The notes under the pieces were generated by a model. That model was not told the origin of the DNA and did no database searches. It worked only from the letters and a program-made list of their open reading frames with translations. Below are positions 11,924-26,033 of a stretch of 64,000 nt of DNA, piece by piece (position 1 is the first letter of the stretch; every line of letters starts with the position of its first letter). Made by a program: the position numbers and the translations under genes. Source of the stretch: Lycocorax pyrrhopterus obiensis. Its lineage: Eukaryota > Chordata > Aves > Passeriformes > Paradisaeidae. The stretch is from assembly GCA_014706295.1 (NCBI GenBank), contig JACSVZ010000001.1, forward strand, positions 40,422,383 through 40,486,382, given 5' to 3'.

Positions 11924-13531
11924 GAGTTACAATAATAGCTGCTTCTACCATCAGATTTCAGAGGCACTTCATAATGATGTAGTCAAGTCACAATTTCAAG
12001 GAAAGATAAAAAATAACTACCTCCCTTTTTAATACAACTACACAGTTTTCAGAAAGATCCTCAGGAGCTTTTCCACTCTTCCTTTGCAGCCTGCCTGCAA
12101 CTTGCAGTGTCTCCTCACAGAGCAGATGCTCTAAAAAATCCATCCATGAGTCATCTCAGGTCTCTGAAAGGCGGAACTGCCCCTAGACTGTAGCAGTCTG
12201 ATGAATGGTTAAGTTAGCAAACAACACATAACCATGGCTATCACTGGGGGGGAGCACAAGTGGAGTGGTGCTGGTGCGCACTGCGGAAACTGACTTCACC
12301 TTCAGCCACTTCAAAATCCAAACCTGCTGGGACTGACCTGTATGTTGAACCTAGCATCAAACAGCAAAGCAGCACAGACAGAGCAGAGACCTGCTTACAC
12401 ATTTGTGGCAAACCAGGGAAAGAAGGAATTTGTGCTTGTATCTCTGGGGCAGGAGGAGGTGAAGAGGGAAGAAAGGCCAGCAGGATTTCCAAGCTGTACA
12501 TGGTGCCTGTTAACAGCACGTGGCCTGAGCTGGGCAAAAACCTCTCATTAATCTCCAGAGAGCTTCCTCTTGACTGTGAGTAAGATTTTACTTTTACCTA
12601 GGTGGAACATTCAACTTTCAACTGATTTCCCACCGCTTCTGCATGTGTGTGTGTGTGTGCATATTTATGTGTGTGTACCTTACAGAATTGCCTGTGCCTG
12701 CAGTTAACGTGAAATACTTCAGAGACAATAACTTACACCCTTCTGCTTCACTGCTCATTCAGCCACACCAACTGCTCAGATAAGGAGATTCCTAGGAGAT
12801 CTGCTTTGTGTCACTCAGACAGAGGCCTCAAATATCAAAGGAAAGCATCATCATTTACTATCACAAGTGCATAAACACAGCCCCTGAAACACAACTTTTA
12901 TGGCTTCTATTTTGTTTTAATGTGCAACAATGTTTTCTTTTATGCTCTGTTTAAAAATGTGTGTTGTACTGAATTAGTTGCTGTGATTTGGGCTTTGGAC
13001 AAAATTGCTAAAATACATCTTTAGGCACAGCAGGTTTACAAAGGCAAATGAGCCACTCGACTGTTTTTTCTTAAGGCCAGAATACAGCACTGCCGTATTA
13101 GATACCACTTAGATATAAATGAGCTTTATCAGCAACAACAGGCTTTGTGAGAAACAAGCATACTCTGTTCAAGGTACATCAAAGAGAAGTCTTTGGGGAT
13201 GTGCTATCAAAAGTCAAGCATCAGGCAGCCACAATGCGACTTTTTTGACCGCATTTTCAGTCTTACGTTGAATTCCTCCAGAAAGACTTTTAATCCATTT
13301 AACCTTGAGGATAATGTGTGTTACTGGAGAAGGATTTGATTTTATCTAATTCGTGGGTTTTTCTTAATGCTGAAACCCCAGTCCTTACATCCTTAGAGAT
13401 AGAATACATCTCCTTTTAAATTTACATTTGTAAATATGCTGTGTTTAATGTTAATACCCAGGTAACTTAGAGATTCCTGGGCTATGTGAGAGCAATACAT
13501 TTTATTTACAATGTAATAACATAACTGGATC
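11924..13531. other. Intronic sequence without a supported gene
   Basis: Unique-looking DNA with a (TG)n run near 12644-12677. A 107-codon plus-strand frame at 12260-12583 overlaps a 98-codon minus-strand frame; neither has recognisable motifs. Confidence 0.55.
12644..12677 (+). repeat. TG dinucleotide microsatellite
   Basis: About eight TG units, a short interruption, then four more. Likely to vary in length between individuals. Confidence 0.85.
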
Positions 13532-14090
13532 ATCGAATCATAGAATATGCTGAGTTGGAAGGGACACACAAGGATTATTGAAGTCCAACTCCTGGTCCAG
13601 CACGGGACACCCCAAGAGTCACACCATGTGCCTGAGAGCGCTGTCCAAATGGTTCTTGACCTCTTGTCAGGCTGGTGCTGTGACCACTTCCCTGGGGAGC
13701 CTGTTCCAGTGCCCAACCACCATCTGGGTGAGCAACCTTTTTCTAATATCCAGCCTAAACCTCCTCTGACACAGCTTCAGGCCATTTCCTCAGGTCCTGT
13801 CACTGGTCACTGAAGAGATCAGTGCCTGCACCTCCCCTTCCCTTTTGTGAGGAAGGTGCTGACCACTATGAGGTGTCCCCTCAGTCTCCTCTTCTCCAGG
13901 CTGAATGGACCAACTGACATCAGCTGCTCCTCATACAGCTTCCTCTCCAGGCCTTTCACCATCCTCTGGACATTCTCTAAGAGCTTTATACCCTTCTTAT
14001 TTTGTGTTGCCCAACACTGCACACAGGACTCAAGGTGAGGCCACAACGGTGCAGAGCAGAGCAGGACAATCCTCTCCCTTGATTGTGCTA
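13532..14090 (-). mobile_element. CR1 LINE, 3'-terminal fragment
   Basis: The element is on the minus strand. Its 3' tail at the left edge reads ATTCTATGATTCGAT in sense orientation, the CR1 terminal octamer pattern. Reading inward on the minus strand comes the conserved 3' untranslated part, then the carboxy end of the ORF2 endonuclease/reverse-transcriptase protein. A frame at 13819-14046 includes the typical CR1 strings FSLEKRRLRG and ESCVQCWA. The copy starts abruptly near 14090, so it is 5'-truncated as most CR1 insertions are. The coding part is short and lacks the catalytic domain, so the copy is dead. Confidence 0.93.
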
Positions 14091-17000
14091 CAAGTGATTA
14101 TTACCAAGATGCCTAGTATGAAACTTACTAAATATACTTCATCTTTGCCTATTTATAAAATGTTTAGGTTATCCATGTTCTCACCAGCCCTCAAGTGAAG
14201 TTCTGTGCCAGAATATATACATACTTTAGTGATCTCCACCAAAACACTGTCTTGCTGCCAGCTTCAGGAACTATCCTTCTTCATCATAATTTACTTAGAG
14301 AAGTCAGACGACCCTGTGAGACTCAGAATAAATCTCCTCAGGGAAAGAACTTTTGTCTAGAGAAGACCACAATGGAATTGACCACTGATTACTGCTAATA
14401 TACTTCTTGTACTGGCCTTGAGTGTTAATCACAATGTGTAATAATGCTTGACAAAACCACCATGTGACTAAACCAGGGAGAGATGTAACCCTGATCTGGC
14501 ATTAAGGAGCCAATATTATCAGCTTTTGCTTTTTCAGACTGTAAGTACTTCTTAAATTGTTGCTAACAAACAGGCTGAGGTATCCTGTCTACTCTAAAAC
14601 ATCGAGCAAGGTCTTGGCCAGAAGGGCATAGGCTTTGCAGGGTAAGAAAGATAAGTGAAGACACATGTCACTGGCATTCTTCTGGCTTTTTAATTCTTCC
14701 CAGATCATCAGTACTCCTCAACAGGTCCATTCAAGCTCACCAAAGGCAGCAACTTCTGAGTGAGTCCCAGTGGGAGATTACTTCAGACCACACAGTGGGG
14801 GGAGCTGAGGAGGTAGGCCATCGTGTCCCAGGTAAGCCAAAGATTTATTGACCAAAGTGCTGCAGTTCTGCTTCTAGCTACCCAGAGAACACAAAGAAAG
14901 AAAAAAAGTCTTCATGTTTGTACTAAAATAGCAGGTCTAAAATCATGCTGAAGAAATGCAAATATTAGCAAATGTAGAGGTCTGTCACAATTGGAACTTA
15001 CATCTCACCCCCTCAACCGGTACTAAAAATCTTACAAAGTAATTAGTATGTGCTACAAGTAACTACAGAACAATTTGCTCCAAGTGCAAAGTGCAGTTCA
15101 CTCAAGTGACAGTCTGATACAGAGATTAGACCAATTAGACCAATGACAGGTTTAGCGTGTGGCTCTCAGCCTGCGGGACCATCACACTCGGACACCGCCT
15201 TGGCATTGGAAACAACCAGTACTTGCAGTTTAAGAAAGCACAAATGCCAAGAGACAATACCTCCTACTGCTCCCATATGCTGGCATCTGCCTAACAGCCA
15301 CAAGCTGCCCCTACTTTCTCTCCACAGCCTATAGAGAGAGGGAAAAGGGCTGAAAACAAGAAAGTGATCCAAAAGAAGAATTCAACCCCCTCCCAGATAA
15401 TTCCTTTCATCCCACATATCACAACTATAAGCAGACTGTGAACAATTAAGGCCAGGAAAAGGAAAAGTGATGAGTTGTGCTCATCACTGTCAGTAACCAT
15501 TCATTCCAAGGTCACACACTTCCTTCTTGCTTATAAAGAAACACGATTTCCCAGCACTGAAACAGGGTACTCTTCACTCTCAGTTACATGCTAACCAGGA
15601 CACACACAATTTCACATTATTTACTAGGGTAGATATTTACCCCCATGACTCTCAGAGCCTTGTTTGAGTTGAGATTTATCCATTTTTAACAGCAATTAAG
15701 CAACCAGTTGCCCTGGAATTCCTTCATGTCAAGTGAAAAGAAAGGGTACTTTCAGAGAAACACTCAGGCCAGGCAAAACTGAACAGATGAAGCTGGCCTT
15801 CATCTCATTGCTACTTTGCTTCTCCCCTTGGATTCCATGATCTTTAACATGGTGGTGTGCTTATTTCTTGTTATCATTAACATTCATGAGGTATTTTGTC
15901 TACTGTGCTGTTAGGGAACAGATAAGTGCTTACATGAAAGATATTAGAGGACATAATCAGCATATTTTAAATAGTCTTCCAAAACTGAATCCAAATGACT
16001 AAACTACTAAAGACAAATATTTTCCAATTAAAAAAAAATGTAGTTCACATCCATTATGAATGGATAGCTCTTACCACCAGCTATTTCAGGATATCCTGAC
16101 ATTAAATCAAGTATTTAAGGAAGGGCTTACGTTTCTTTTTGAGTGATGCTGAATATATCTGGATATGTGCCCTTGCTGGAGATTTATAATTAGGGTTAGG
16201 ATTGTAGTGAGTAATTTTAAAAGCTTGAGAAATCACAAGATCTGTGTGACATCACAGGTGGATTCAATACTGAACATAAAAATTCTACAGACCACATATT
16301 TGCCATTGTACAAAAAGCCATTCATCTGGAAAGCAGTGCAAACTTGAACTTCCCCCAACACCTGCACTTCAGCAGAAGCATGACCGACGCTGCTCCACTC
16401 CTGATAATTATGATCAAGAGATGACACTATTAAAATCCACTTCAGTCCTCGTAACTGCTGGCAACAGTGTCCTCAAATGTCCCTAAATATGCTTGTGTCC
16501 CCAAATGTCCCTAAACATGCTCTTAACTAAGGCAATGAGTGCATTAAAAGCAATGGACTTCTGTCAGGGCTGAGCTGTGGCAATAATGGTGGGCTCATGC
16601 ACTCCCACAGCTGTGCCAGTGGCCACAGTGGAATTCAACTCACCCAACTTTGGCTGTCTACAAGCTATGTGTTATGTCTAAACTTATCATGTGGCTTGCC
16701 TCTCTGCAGTTGGACATGAGAGAGGTATCATGATAGGGAATTCATCCCACCTGGAGAGAGACGGATCACATGCTCGGGGTGAATTGCCCACTGGGACAGC
16801 TCTCACCCCACTGACAACTGGGAGAGCCTTTCTTACTCCTTGTGAATCTCATGTTCAAACAACTGAAATGAGACGAGATAATCTTATCTAAAACTTTTGC
16901 ACAGGTAAGATTGTATGGTCTCACACATCTTTTGCTTGCAACTTTTACACATGCCTGAGATATGATACACATGGAATTTCCTTTCCTGGGAAACATTAGA

Positions 17001-17284
17001 AAGATACATTCTTATAAGGCTGAGAATTTAAGCAAGATAATGGTCTTGAAAGGCCTGAAGAAGACAATAGCAGACAAAGCAGAAATAAAGACAGTAGGAT
17101 TGAGAACGTATTACAAGAAGGACAGGTCCCCAAAGCTGAGCTACAGCACAGGCTATGATTAACAGCAAAATCCTCCTTTTTCTACGTGTGTTGCCCAACA
17201 CTTAAATTTTGCTTCTAATTCTGGTTTATAAGACCCAAGTTTTCTCAAAGCAAAAATAACCAATTTCATTTAATATCATGCTGA
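14091..17284. other. Intronic sequence without a supported gene
   Basis: Unique-looking sequence between two CR1 copies. The only structure seen is a 28-bp tandem duplication at 16467-16522. Short open frames in the region have no recognisable content. Confidence 0.55.
16467..16522 (+). repeat. 28-bp tandem duplication
   Basis: Two adjacent copies of a unit beginning GTGTCC and containing AAATGTCCCTAAA, differing at a few positions. It is a local slippage or duplication event. Confidence 0.85.
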
Positions 17285-17889
17285 GGTGTTCTCCTGGAGA
17301 ATCTGGCTGCTTGTGGCTTTTTGCTGGTGCACTCTTTGCTGGGTAAAAATCTCTCAGGATCGCTGGGCCTAGAGAGTGGTGGTGAATGGAGCTACATCCA
17401 ACCGGTGGCCAGTCACCAGTGGGGTTCCCCAGGCCTCAGCACTGGGGACAGTCCCATTTAATTTCCCTACTGATAACCTGGACAAGGGGATCAAATGCAC
17501 CCTCAGTCAGTTTGCAGATGACACCAAGTTGGGCAGGAGTGTTGATCTGCTAGGGGGCAGGAAGGGTCTGCAGAGGGATTTGGATAGGCTGGATTGATGA
17601 GCCGAGGTCAACGGTAGAAGTTTCAACAAGGCCAAGTCCTGGGTCCTGCATGTGGGTCACAACAGCCCAAATTGTTGGATGTGAGGAAAAATTTCTTCAT
17701 TGAAAGGGTTGTCAAGCAGTGAAACTGGCTGCCCAGGGAATTGGTTAAGTCACCATCCCTGGAAGTTTTAAAAGACATGTAGATGTGGTGCTTAAGGTTT
17801 AATGGTGAACTTGGTAGTGCTGGGCTAACAGTTGGACTCAATGATCTTAAGAGGACTTTTCCAACCTAAATGATTCTATAATTCTATGA
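17285..17889 (+). mobile_element. CR1 LINE, internally deleted
   Basis: The plus-strand copy has two parts. The left part (about 17285-17670) encodes a reverse-transcriptase segment with VVNGATS, SGVPQ and the catalytic FADDTKLG motif at about 17511-17534, followed by a decayed RDLDRLD segment. The right part (about 17671-17889) is the CR1 3' end, with the conserved GAGGAAAAATTTCTTC and CCATCCCTGGAAG blocks and the tail ATGATTCTATAATTCTATGA. The sequence expected between them in a full CR1 is missing, so an internal deletion joins the halves near 17670. The frame is also broken by a stop soon after RLD, so the copy is inactive. The left boundary is approximate. Confidence 0.92.
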
Positions 17890-20800
17890 AAAGAAGGATT
17901 TCCATGTTCTTTTAAACTTCAAATGATGGCTTCAGGAGATTCAGAGTCCAAGAGCAGCCTACTGAATAAGGGTCGAATTTCAGCTTAGCAGAACCACGCT
18001 GTAAGGTGCTGAGAACCTGTGCTGAGTGACTCCCCAGCACTGCAGATATATGGAGAGGCTCTTCAGGAATTGAGCAGCTTGCAAGGCCAGCCAGCTGGAA
18101 CATCCCACAGTATTTCCCAGAGCACATGAGGCCCTACAGGCAAAATTTTCCTAGCAAAAAATTACTCAGCAATAATCTTCAAAAACAATGAAGAAACTCA
18201 AATAGGAAAAATGTAAACCAAGCTCTTTATGTGCAGGCTGTTGCTTTAGGTCTTAAAATAGATGCCAAATAATGGGAACAACATGTCTGTCCAAGAGCCA
18301 TACTTCCAGTTGTGAAGAACTGGCATTATGAATTAAAAGTAAGAGTTAAATAACCAATACAATCAGTCTCTGATTCCAGCACGGTCACACTGATAGATCA
18401 ATAAGTGATTTGGAAAGACACAACTTCTAAAAACCATTATATAGCTACATATTTATACAGGTACATTGAAAATACACATAGGCATGCTTTTTTTCCCCTT
18501 CACCACTTAGTGTAACAGGGCGAAAAATACCCATGGCACACACCACGCATGCAGTTATACAAGGGGCGATTTATAGCCCTGTTTTAATGACTGCATTTGC
18601 CACAGGCAAAAATCTACTTACTGTTACTGTTATTTCTAGCAATAGTATACTGTATTAAACAGACAGAGTTTTTTTGCAAAAAGACCCAAAACACTGCCTT
18701 CAAATCCAGCATAAAACATACATTAACCTTTTATGTTGCTGCTAAGTGGTTCGTGAAATCTGGTTTTGTGATTACATTTAAGATGCTTTGTGCAGTCAGT
18801 ATGAGGCAAGTATCCTACACAGGGGCTGGAAGGACCTCTGAAGATTCACAACAGGCTTGAAATACTACATGTAAATCACAGCTCCAAGCATTACAGAAGT
18901 CCATACACCATAAAAAGATAAATAAATAAAAACAAGCAAACAGAACAAGGCTTTGCTTTCTTGAGAATATCTGAAGCTCCTCAAGGCTGACAACAAAAAC
19001 AGCCTAGACATCCATCTGAATCCCTACAGCACTAGGTCTTTAACAAAACCACATCTCTAACCTCTAAATAGTCAAATAAATAACACAATTGCATGCTAGA
19101 ATACCAGGAACCATGCTTTGGAAAGAAAAGTATAATTTGCTAAGTTTTCAACAGGTGTCATAAACTAAAGACTCGATCTTGCAGTTAGAGCAATCAATGG
19201 AATACTCTGTATCCAGGATATAGTACTATTTCTGATGGTTCTTATGTGAAAACAAGGGGTACTATTCATAGAGAATCCCAAGCCACTGCTACAACACCAA
19301 GTATTACATTTTCAAACCATCAAACACCTATAAAAAGACTGATGGAAAATATCACCCAAAATTCTGTGCTCAGACTCACCTTTCAATACTTACTATTCGG
19401 CTTTACTTTTCTGAGGCATTTCACTCTTCATACTAGAAAACCCCAGAACTATAGACTTTGGTCCCTTACAACCACACACCTTGAACCAAAAATTCTTAAT
19501 GTCTTTGGAAAGTCTCCCACCTCAAGAGCATCACTATGTCTGAATTAATCTGTGAGTACTGTTTTCACCGAATGGGGTTTTTCACACTCAGCAACACGGC
19601 AACATACTCTTCTCTTTTTTTTGTTTAAAAGAAAAAAACTTTGCAATCACTGTGCTGGCCACTACATGGCTGGTTTTCAAACATGTGGGTTATGGTCACA
19701 AAGGCATCAACCATGTTAGGGACACCAGCCCTTACATCAAAACTCTGTCCAGTAGTTACTTACTGCTACTGAAAAACAAATTTGTGTCCTTAAGCCAAGA
19801 ACAAGCACAGGGGAGGTAAAAGGGAGAGGTTCCAAAAATCCACTAGAACTCGGCAGCCCCCTCTGCAAATTTCCCCTGCACACTCACAAGGGGAAGGGCC
19901 AAAACTGCATTTGGTTGTCCTACTTCATTTCTGATGTGTGCACATACATGTTTTACTCATAGTCTGTGCCACTACAGAAACGCACACACTATCACAGGCA
20001 CATTTCAAAGTCACAAATAAAAGAAAGTTAAGAAATAAAGAGAAGAGCGAGCTTTTCCCACTCCATAGCAGTTTACTCGCAGATAAAACTTCACATCCAT
20101 AAGAATAAAAATTAACCTTTGATTATATCAAGACTGAAATGATAAATATTACATTTCCTCAGCCTTGGAAGCATATCTTCTTTCTTTCTTGACATTTGTT
20201 TATATGGTTAAAACAAACCCAACCTTTTAGCCAAATACCATAACAAAGAGAAACAACCAAAGCAACAGCTGCTCTGAGTTGAATTTGAGTTTACCAATAC
20301 TTTCAACTCAGAAGTCTGAATGCCTGCAGTAACAAAACCAAAGAAACTTACTGTAAATACCCCAAGAGGTGAACAGAAGTCTAAGCAGGAGATCTGAGGA
20401 AGAACTTGAGCTTAACTGAATGGTCAGTTTCTGAGCTATCTTCATTTTTTTCATCTCACAAAAAGGCACAGCCCAAAACCAGATCCTGTCACAAGAGTGG
20501 CAGTAAACTTCCTAACTAAACCCTAGTGCAGGGACTCATATAGGTGATAAATTTTTTTCACATGCTGCTGGGTTGTAAGTGGATGTCACCTTGTCACCGT
20601 CTTGCACTAGAGCTGGCAAGCCTCAGCAGCAGAAGGACCAAAACTCCTTTCCCTACAAGCTCTAGTGACTCACACCCATCACGGAAGTGTGAAAGTAATG
20701 GTATTCCTTCACTGAAGGTGCAGGGGAGAGGAGGAAGTGTAAGCGGATTTTAGAGAAAACCTGTACTGAACAAGAGCAGAGAGCTGAACATCAAACAAAC

Positions 20801-21440
20801 TGTACTTCGGGCAGGAGGAAAGCAGAATAAAATAAAAACAAGTGTGTATGGTATATTTTAATGTTCTTTAGTCTGTCACTTTGTCTTCAAAGCGGTAGGT
20901 CTTTCCTCAAAGAGACTGACGCCCAAAAAAATAAAAACCTTATGCCTTTTTGAACAACATTTCTAGGCTATTACCATCCTCTATGTGCAATACAAAATAG
21001 AAGCAATGCCTACGAAAGCAGAAAAAATTCTAAGAGAAATAATTAAAAATATGGCATCCAATGAGACCAAGATATCCCAAATAAATGTTTTTGACAAAGG
21101 CATCAGTACTCTTCCACAAATGCAGCTGAAATCCAGCATGTCTGGTCACATACTGCTGTTTCCACATATAGCGATAATCATCCAGAAAAGCAAAACAGAA
21201 TAAACTCCCACTATCATTATGATTCAAGTCTTTTTGGTAAAACTCAGCAAATCAATTCCAGAAAATCTGGTACTGTGAACTGTCATACAATTAACCTAGG
21301 TATAGTCAAAATACACTGGATTGGTGGGTATGAAAAAACATTAGCATATGTACTTAAATGATGAATTATCTCCCTAAGAGACGACTCCCTGTGTAGTTAT
21401 GTTAGAAAAGTGGCAACACAAGCAGCAACTGCCCCATCAA
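17890..21440. other. Intronic sequence without a supported gene
   Basis: Unique-looking AT-rich sequence. No repeat longer than short A- or T-runs was recognised, and no exon with both splice sites and protein-like content was found. Confidence 0.5.
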
Positions 21441-21491
21441 GACTTTATGATCTTGAGGGTCTTTTCCGGTCTAAATGATCCTGGGATTCTA
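21441..21491 (+). mobile_element. CR1 LINE 3'-end remnant
   Basis: A short plus-strand piece with the conserved CR1 end block TGATCTTGAGGGTCTTTTCC followed by TCTAAATGATCCTGGGATTCTAT. This corresponds to the last 50 or so bases of the element with a decayed terminal octamer repeat. Confidence 0.75.
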
Positions 21492-24400
21492 TTTTATGAT
21501 CTTTCTTCATTTTGCCATTTCAAACCTGTATCTTTCACTGTGGGCACCTTACTTGCCAGCCACTAGCAATCATGATTCTTTAGGAACCAGATCATCAAAA
21601 GATTGTTTATTAACAGAGAACAAATAACCAGGGGAAAGGTTTTTTCTCACTTTCAGGCATCTCACTTTTCACCTTCCTTGACCCAGAATTTGAGACACAC
21701 AGGTGAAAGTCTAAGATAAAAATAGAAGCTTCCATGGAGCTAATCCATCAGAACCCTGATTACCAAAGGTCTGACACAATGTCCCATATGTTCACAGACA
21801 TCACCTTAAGTACATCAAACAAGCCCAGGACACGGACAAATTGCAAACTAAATCTTCCAGGCGATTGAGGTGCAGGTCTTCAGCTCAATCAGCATTTAAG
21901 TTGTCACTGAAATTCCCAAAATGTCAGCCTAATTTTCTGATTCTTCGCATTCAAGTTTGAAAAGTGTGTTCTCAAAGAAATGTGAGCTAATATAACCTGC
22001 AATGATTAGCTGGGACAACCTCCAGAGAATGCCCATTCTGCCTGAATTTTTGTATCATTTCCACTCCAGCTTTCCACACACCACCAGTTGCACTAGCTAC
22101 ATGATACTGGGTTAGACTGCAGCACGTGGGAGGTAAGCAGCATATCTTCCCCACTCTTTTCTCATACTGCCATTAAAACACTTCACATATTAAACTCTAC
22201 TTAATCTTTAGAATGAAATGTTAATCAAAAGCATATGCATACCTTTGATTAAACTGATTTCTAGGGGCAGCATAACCTTATTTTGTCCTAGACTATGCTA
22301 CTTCTAATGTAACTGGGACAACATTTGAACATTATGACAGGCCACTGTGTACTGGGGATGGTTTATAAGCTTAAGACAGTTGGAGGCTATACTGATTTTC
22401 TCTTAGTTTGCAATGATAAAGGTGATGTTGACCACATTTGAACAAAAGCCAGGTGACAGGAAAGCAAGCAAAAGCAGAAATAAAACTCATTTACACACTC
22501 ACATCAGCTGCAGCAGGATGTTAACACAAGAGCAAGTGGGTATTAGCCTGGCCATGAATAAGTTTACACTAGAAACTAGAAGACATTTTTAAACTAGAAG
22601 ACATTTTTAACTGTTTGATTAGTGAGGTTCTGGAAGAGGTTTCCACAGGGAATATACACGGTAGTAAACGTAAGTACTAAATATGCTTAAATTAAATGTA
22701 CTTTAAATAAATGTAGTCAAAACAAACATCAGATGGGATTATATAATATGGCTGCTTGCAATGTGATAGAACCATTCCCAGTAACCCAGAAAATCAAGTC
22801 CCATCCTATATTCCCAAAGACAACCTAAAGGAACCAAGCAATGCCAACTCACTATTTTTTCCTCATGAACACAGAATTCATCTTCTCTAAGACCCCATTA
22901 CTGAAGCTGATGGCAGAATCTGTTTTATGTTTGAAGAATGAATAAATAAAGTGTTAGCGTGGGGTTTGAGGCGAAACACTTTTAAAATATGAACTCTTCA
23001 AGCTCAAAATCCAGAAGGCAAATAAAAAGAACAAAACATCTGTTACTTCTTAAAATCTCATGGTTTCTAAGCCACTGGAGGCAGAGGGAGGCTGATTCAT
23101 GATTTCTGAATGCTTAGGTTGACAATTCAAAGAAGCAAAGTGTGAAGGAGTCCAAAGCTCAGCACACAAAAGCACTACGATGCCTAAAAATGGAAGAGTG
23201 TAGATAGCTAATTTAAACATTCAACTTTCAAATTAGACTTCTTGAAATTTGCTGCTTTAGAGCAGGAAGCAGCTATGAGCTTTGACCACAGCCCTCTGGT
23301 TGCTCAAAAGCTCTCACTCAGCCAGTTGTCCTGGCCACAATGCTTTTTTGTTTTTCAGCTGTTTTGAGGTCTTTTTCCTTGGGTTTGTCCTGATTCATTG
23401 CCAGTCATAGTTCCTCCTCCTCTAGAGGTTGGTCATTACTAAAGAAACGTCAATAGACCAATTAAAAAAAACCCCTTTAAAAATATGCTGATACGTGAGG
23501 CAAACCATGGACTCTATCCTGTTACTAATAGGCTCCTAAAACTCCAGCTAATTGTAAAAGCACCTCTACTTCTCAGGTTTAGGCTTGCTTCTTCATCTGT
23601 TTTTAAAAGACAACTTACCTCTCAAATATTAACTTTTATTGGCTCTGCATATCTGCACTCAAATGAGACCCATGTACTGCAGTAACATTAAAACTAATTG
23701 TTACAATTATAAAATTAATTTCTATTATTCCCAGCAGACTCCTGAGAGCAATTTCTCAAGGCGGGATCAAATCCAAGTATTTGCTAGAGGTAATGAGGAT
23801 GACTGAGAGTTCTCTTGTTTTTGAAGATGTAGGCAGACATGAGTTTCAAGCACAAATGGTGGAATGCTGAAGAATTCCTTTCCCCTGTATGCTATCCTGT
23901 TCACAGTACCTCACCAGCTTCTCTGGCTCTCTGGTCTCATCCCTTCACATTTCCCTGACATTTTTCCAGCTTTGACTGCTCTGTCTCTTTATACCATCTG
24001 CTACCATTGACATGACACATCAGAGAAGCAGGAATGTCTTCCTAGGATACAACACTAGAACACAGTCAGACCTGACCACCACCTTGACAGCTTGAACAAA
24101 GTGCAGCTATGAGGGGAAAAAAACCCCAATAAAAACCAGCCGTCCTCTCTGCTACACTAACAGCAGCAAACCCTGCATTCCTTGCAGAGCACAAATGCTT
24201 CAAAATTTTATTAGATCCTTGATGGGAAGATCCAACCTCCATGCCGTTCACGCTCTTGTGACAAACAATTCAATTTGCTTTGAATTTCATGCAAGGCAGG
24301 TGCCATGCTGCAGGCTTTACATTCAAATTACACTTGATGAGTTTGAAGGCATTTTGGACTCAGTGGGTAATCAAGCATCCCATTACTGTCCAAAGAAAAA

Positions 24401-26033
24401 ATTTTTCTAAATAAAAAGAGAAGGTCAGGTGCTGACACCAAGTACAGGAATGCACTCTCATACAGGCCAAAATGAAAATTTGGGAAAGATACCTCAAGAG
24501 CTTTAATAAACTGGCAGCATTAGAAAATTCTTCTAAAAACGGGCTACATAAAAGACAGCACTTCAGTGTGTCAGTAGGAAAAGAGTAAGTTCTTGTTTTA
24601 CACTTGTTTTGTTGTTCAGGTCTGTTAAGTCATACCCAAACTCTTCAGCTTTTTCCACCTTTATCGTAACCTACATTAAAGGGCAAAACGAGTCAGGAGT
24701 TAATGAGTATCAGCCTCTAAACCCTTCACAAAATACATTCCACCAAGGCACAGATCTGGATTTTGGTCTTCTGCAACCCAACATCAAGTACACTTCATAT
24801 CAAAATCAAGTTTAGTGAGAAAATACATCCATGATCTCTGGAGCAGGGAAGTGAGCTCATGACTGCAAACCGAAACATTTTCATAGGCAAAGTCCAAAGC
24901 CAAGCACACTCAGCCTTGCTCTCCTAGAGGCCACAAAAACACAGAGGAGCATCTAACACTTCCTTGACTCTCAGCTGGCTGGCTTCGGGGTCCCTGCTCA
25001 CTGCAAGGAATGACACTTAACTAAAGCACTCTGCTCCTGCTTGTCAACATTCCACATGGCTGACTGAGCGTTTGTCCTTCTCCATGTGCCTAATGCCCAG
25101 GAGAGCGAAGCCAAAGCTTGCAAGTGAATCTGTAACACGAAGTTACCACAAACAGCCAGTAATGAACAGCGTCACATCCGTGAATAGAAAGATTCATAGA
25201 TTTGTTTTCACCTGCCAGGTTCCCTCTGTATTTTAGAGGGTAATTATAAAAACAAAAAAACAAGACTATTTTTAAAATTCACGTTAGTTGATATTTGCTG
25301 CTTGCACATTAGGGAAAGGTGGTCACTAGGACACAGTCTGAGCCATCCACTTCCTTCACATACTGTGCTATATTCTGCTATAGTAGAATTGCTGCTTCGG
25401 ACCTTGGAAGCAGCTGCTGACCTTGAATTAGCAAGAAAAAGTTAAATATTTTGGTGGTAACAAAACAACTATTCTATGAGTAATGGTTTTATATTATCCC
25501 AAGGGCCATAGTTTCGTTTATAATTACTCAGAAATAACTTTTTCATAACATAAACTCTCTTACTTGAGCACATCTCTACAGCTGCATTAGCCTGTTATGT
25601 CTGCAGTCCAGAAAATGAGAACTCAAATCCTTTCCATATTTTTTTAAACATTGTTTCTGAATGCACGGGGGAAAATGACACAAGCATAATTCAGTCTGCT
25701 CTCCTCCCAATCTGAACAACAAACTACAGTACAGAAGAGAAGCAGAAGAAAAATCTGCTAAAATCTTCAAGAAGTCCTTAATCTATAATTAATATCAGCA
25801 ACCTCTAAAGTCTGTAATTCGTGCATCTTACATTCATATTTTAAAGGTACAGCAGTTCTGAATTATGCTGGGTATGGAGACAGTTTAAAAATTAATGAAA
25901 GAGCATTATTTTCACCAGATAATATAAATAGCATTAGTTTTCACAAGGTCAAAACTAATTTTTTCTTAGAAATTAAGAAAATAATTGTTAAGCATCTCTT
26001 GTTAAAATCTCTAGCTTTTTAATTTTACTTCCA
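21492..26033. other. Intronic sequence without a supported gene
   Basis: Holds an exact 18-bp tandem duplication at 22573-22608 and nothing else recognisable. No open frame of notable length or content. Confidence 0.5.
22573..22608 (+). repeat. 18-bp exact tandem duplication
   Basis: The unit AAACTAGAAGACATTTTT occurs twice head to tail with no differences, so the duplication is probably recent. Confidence 0.9.

Noticed and set aside
13819..14046. 75-codon minus-strand frame that looks protein-coding
   Set aside because: Its conserved content is the C-terminal end of the CR1 LINE protein, so it is part of the dead CR1 copy and not a host gene.
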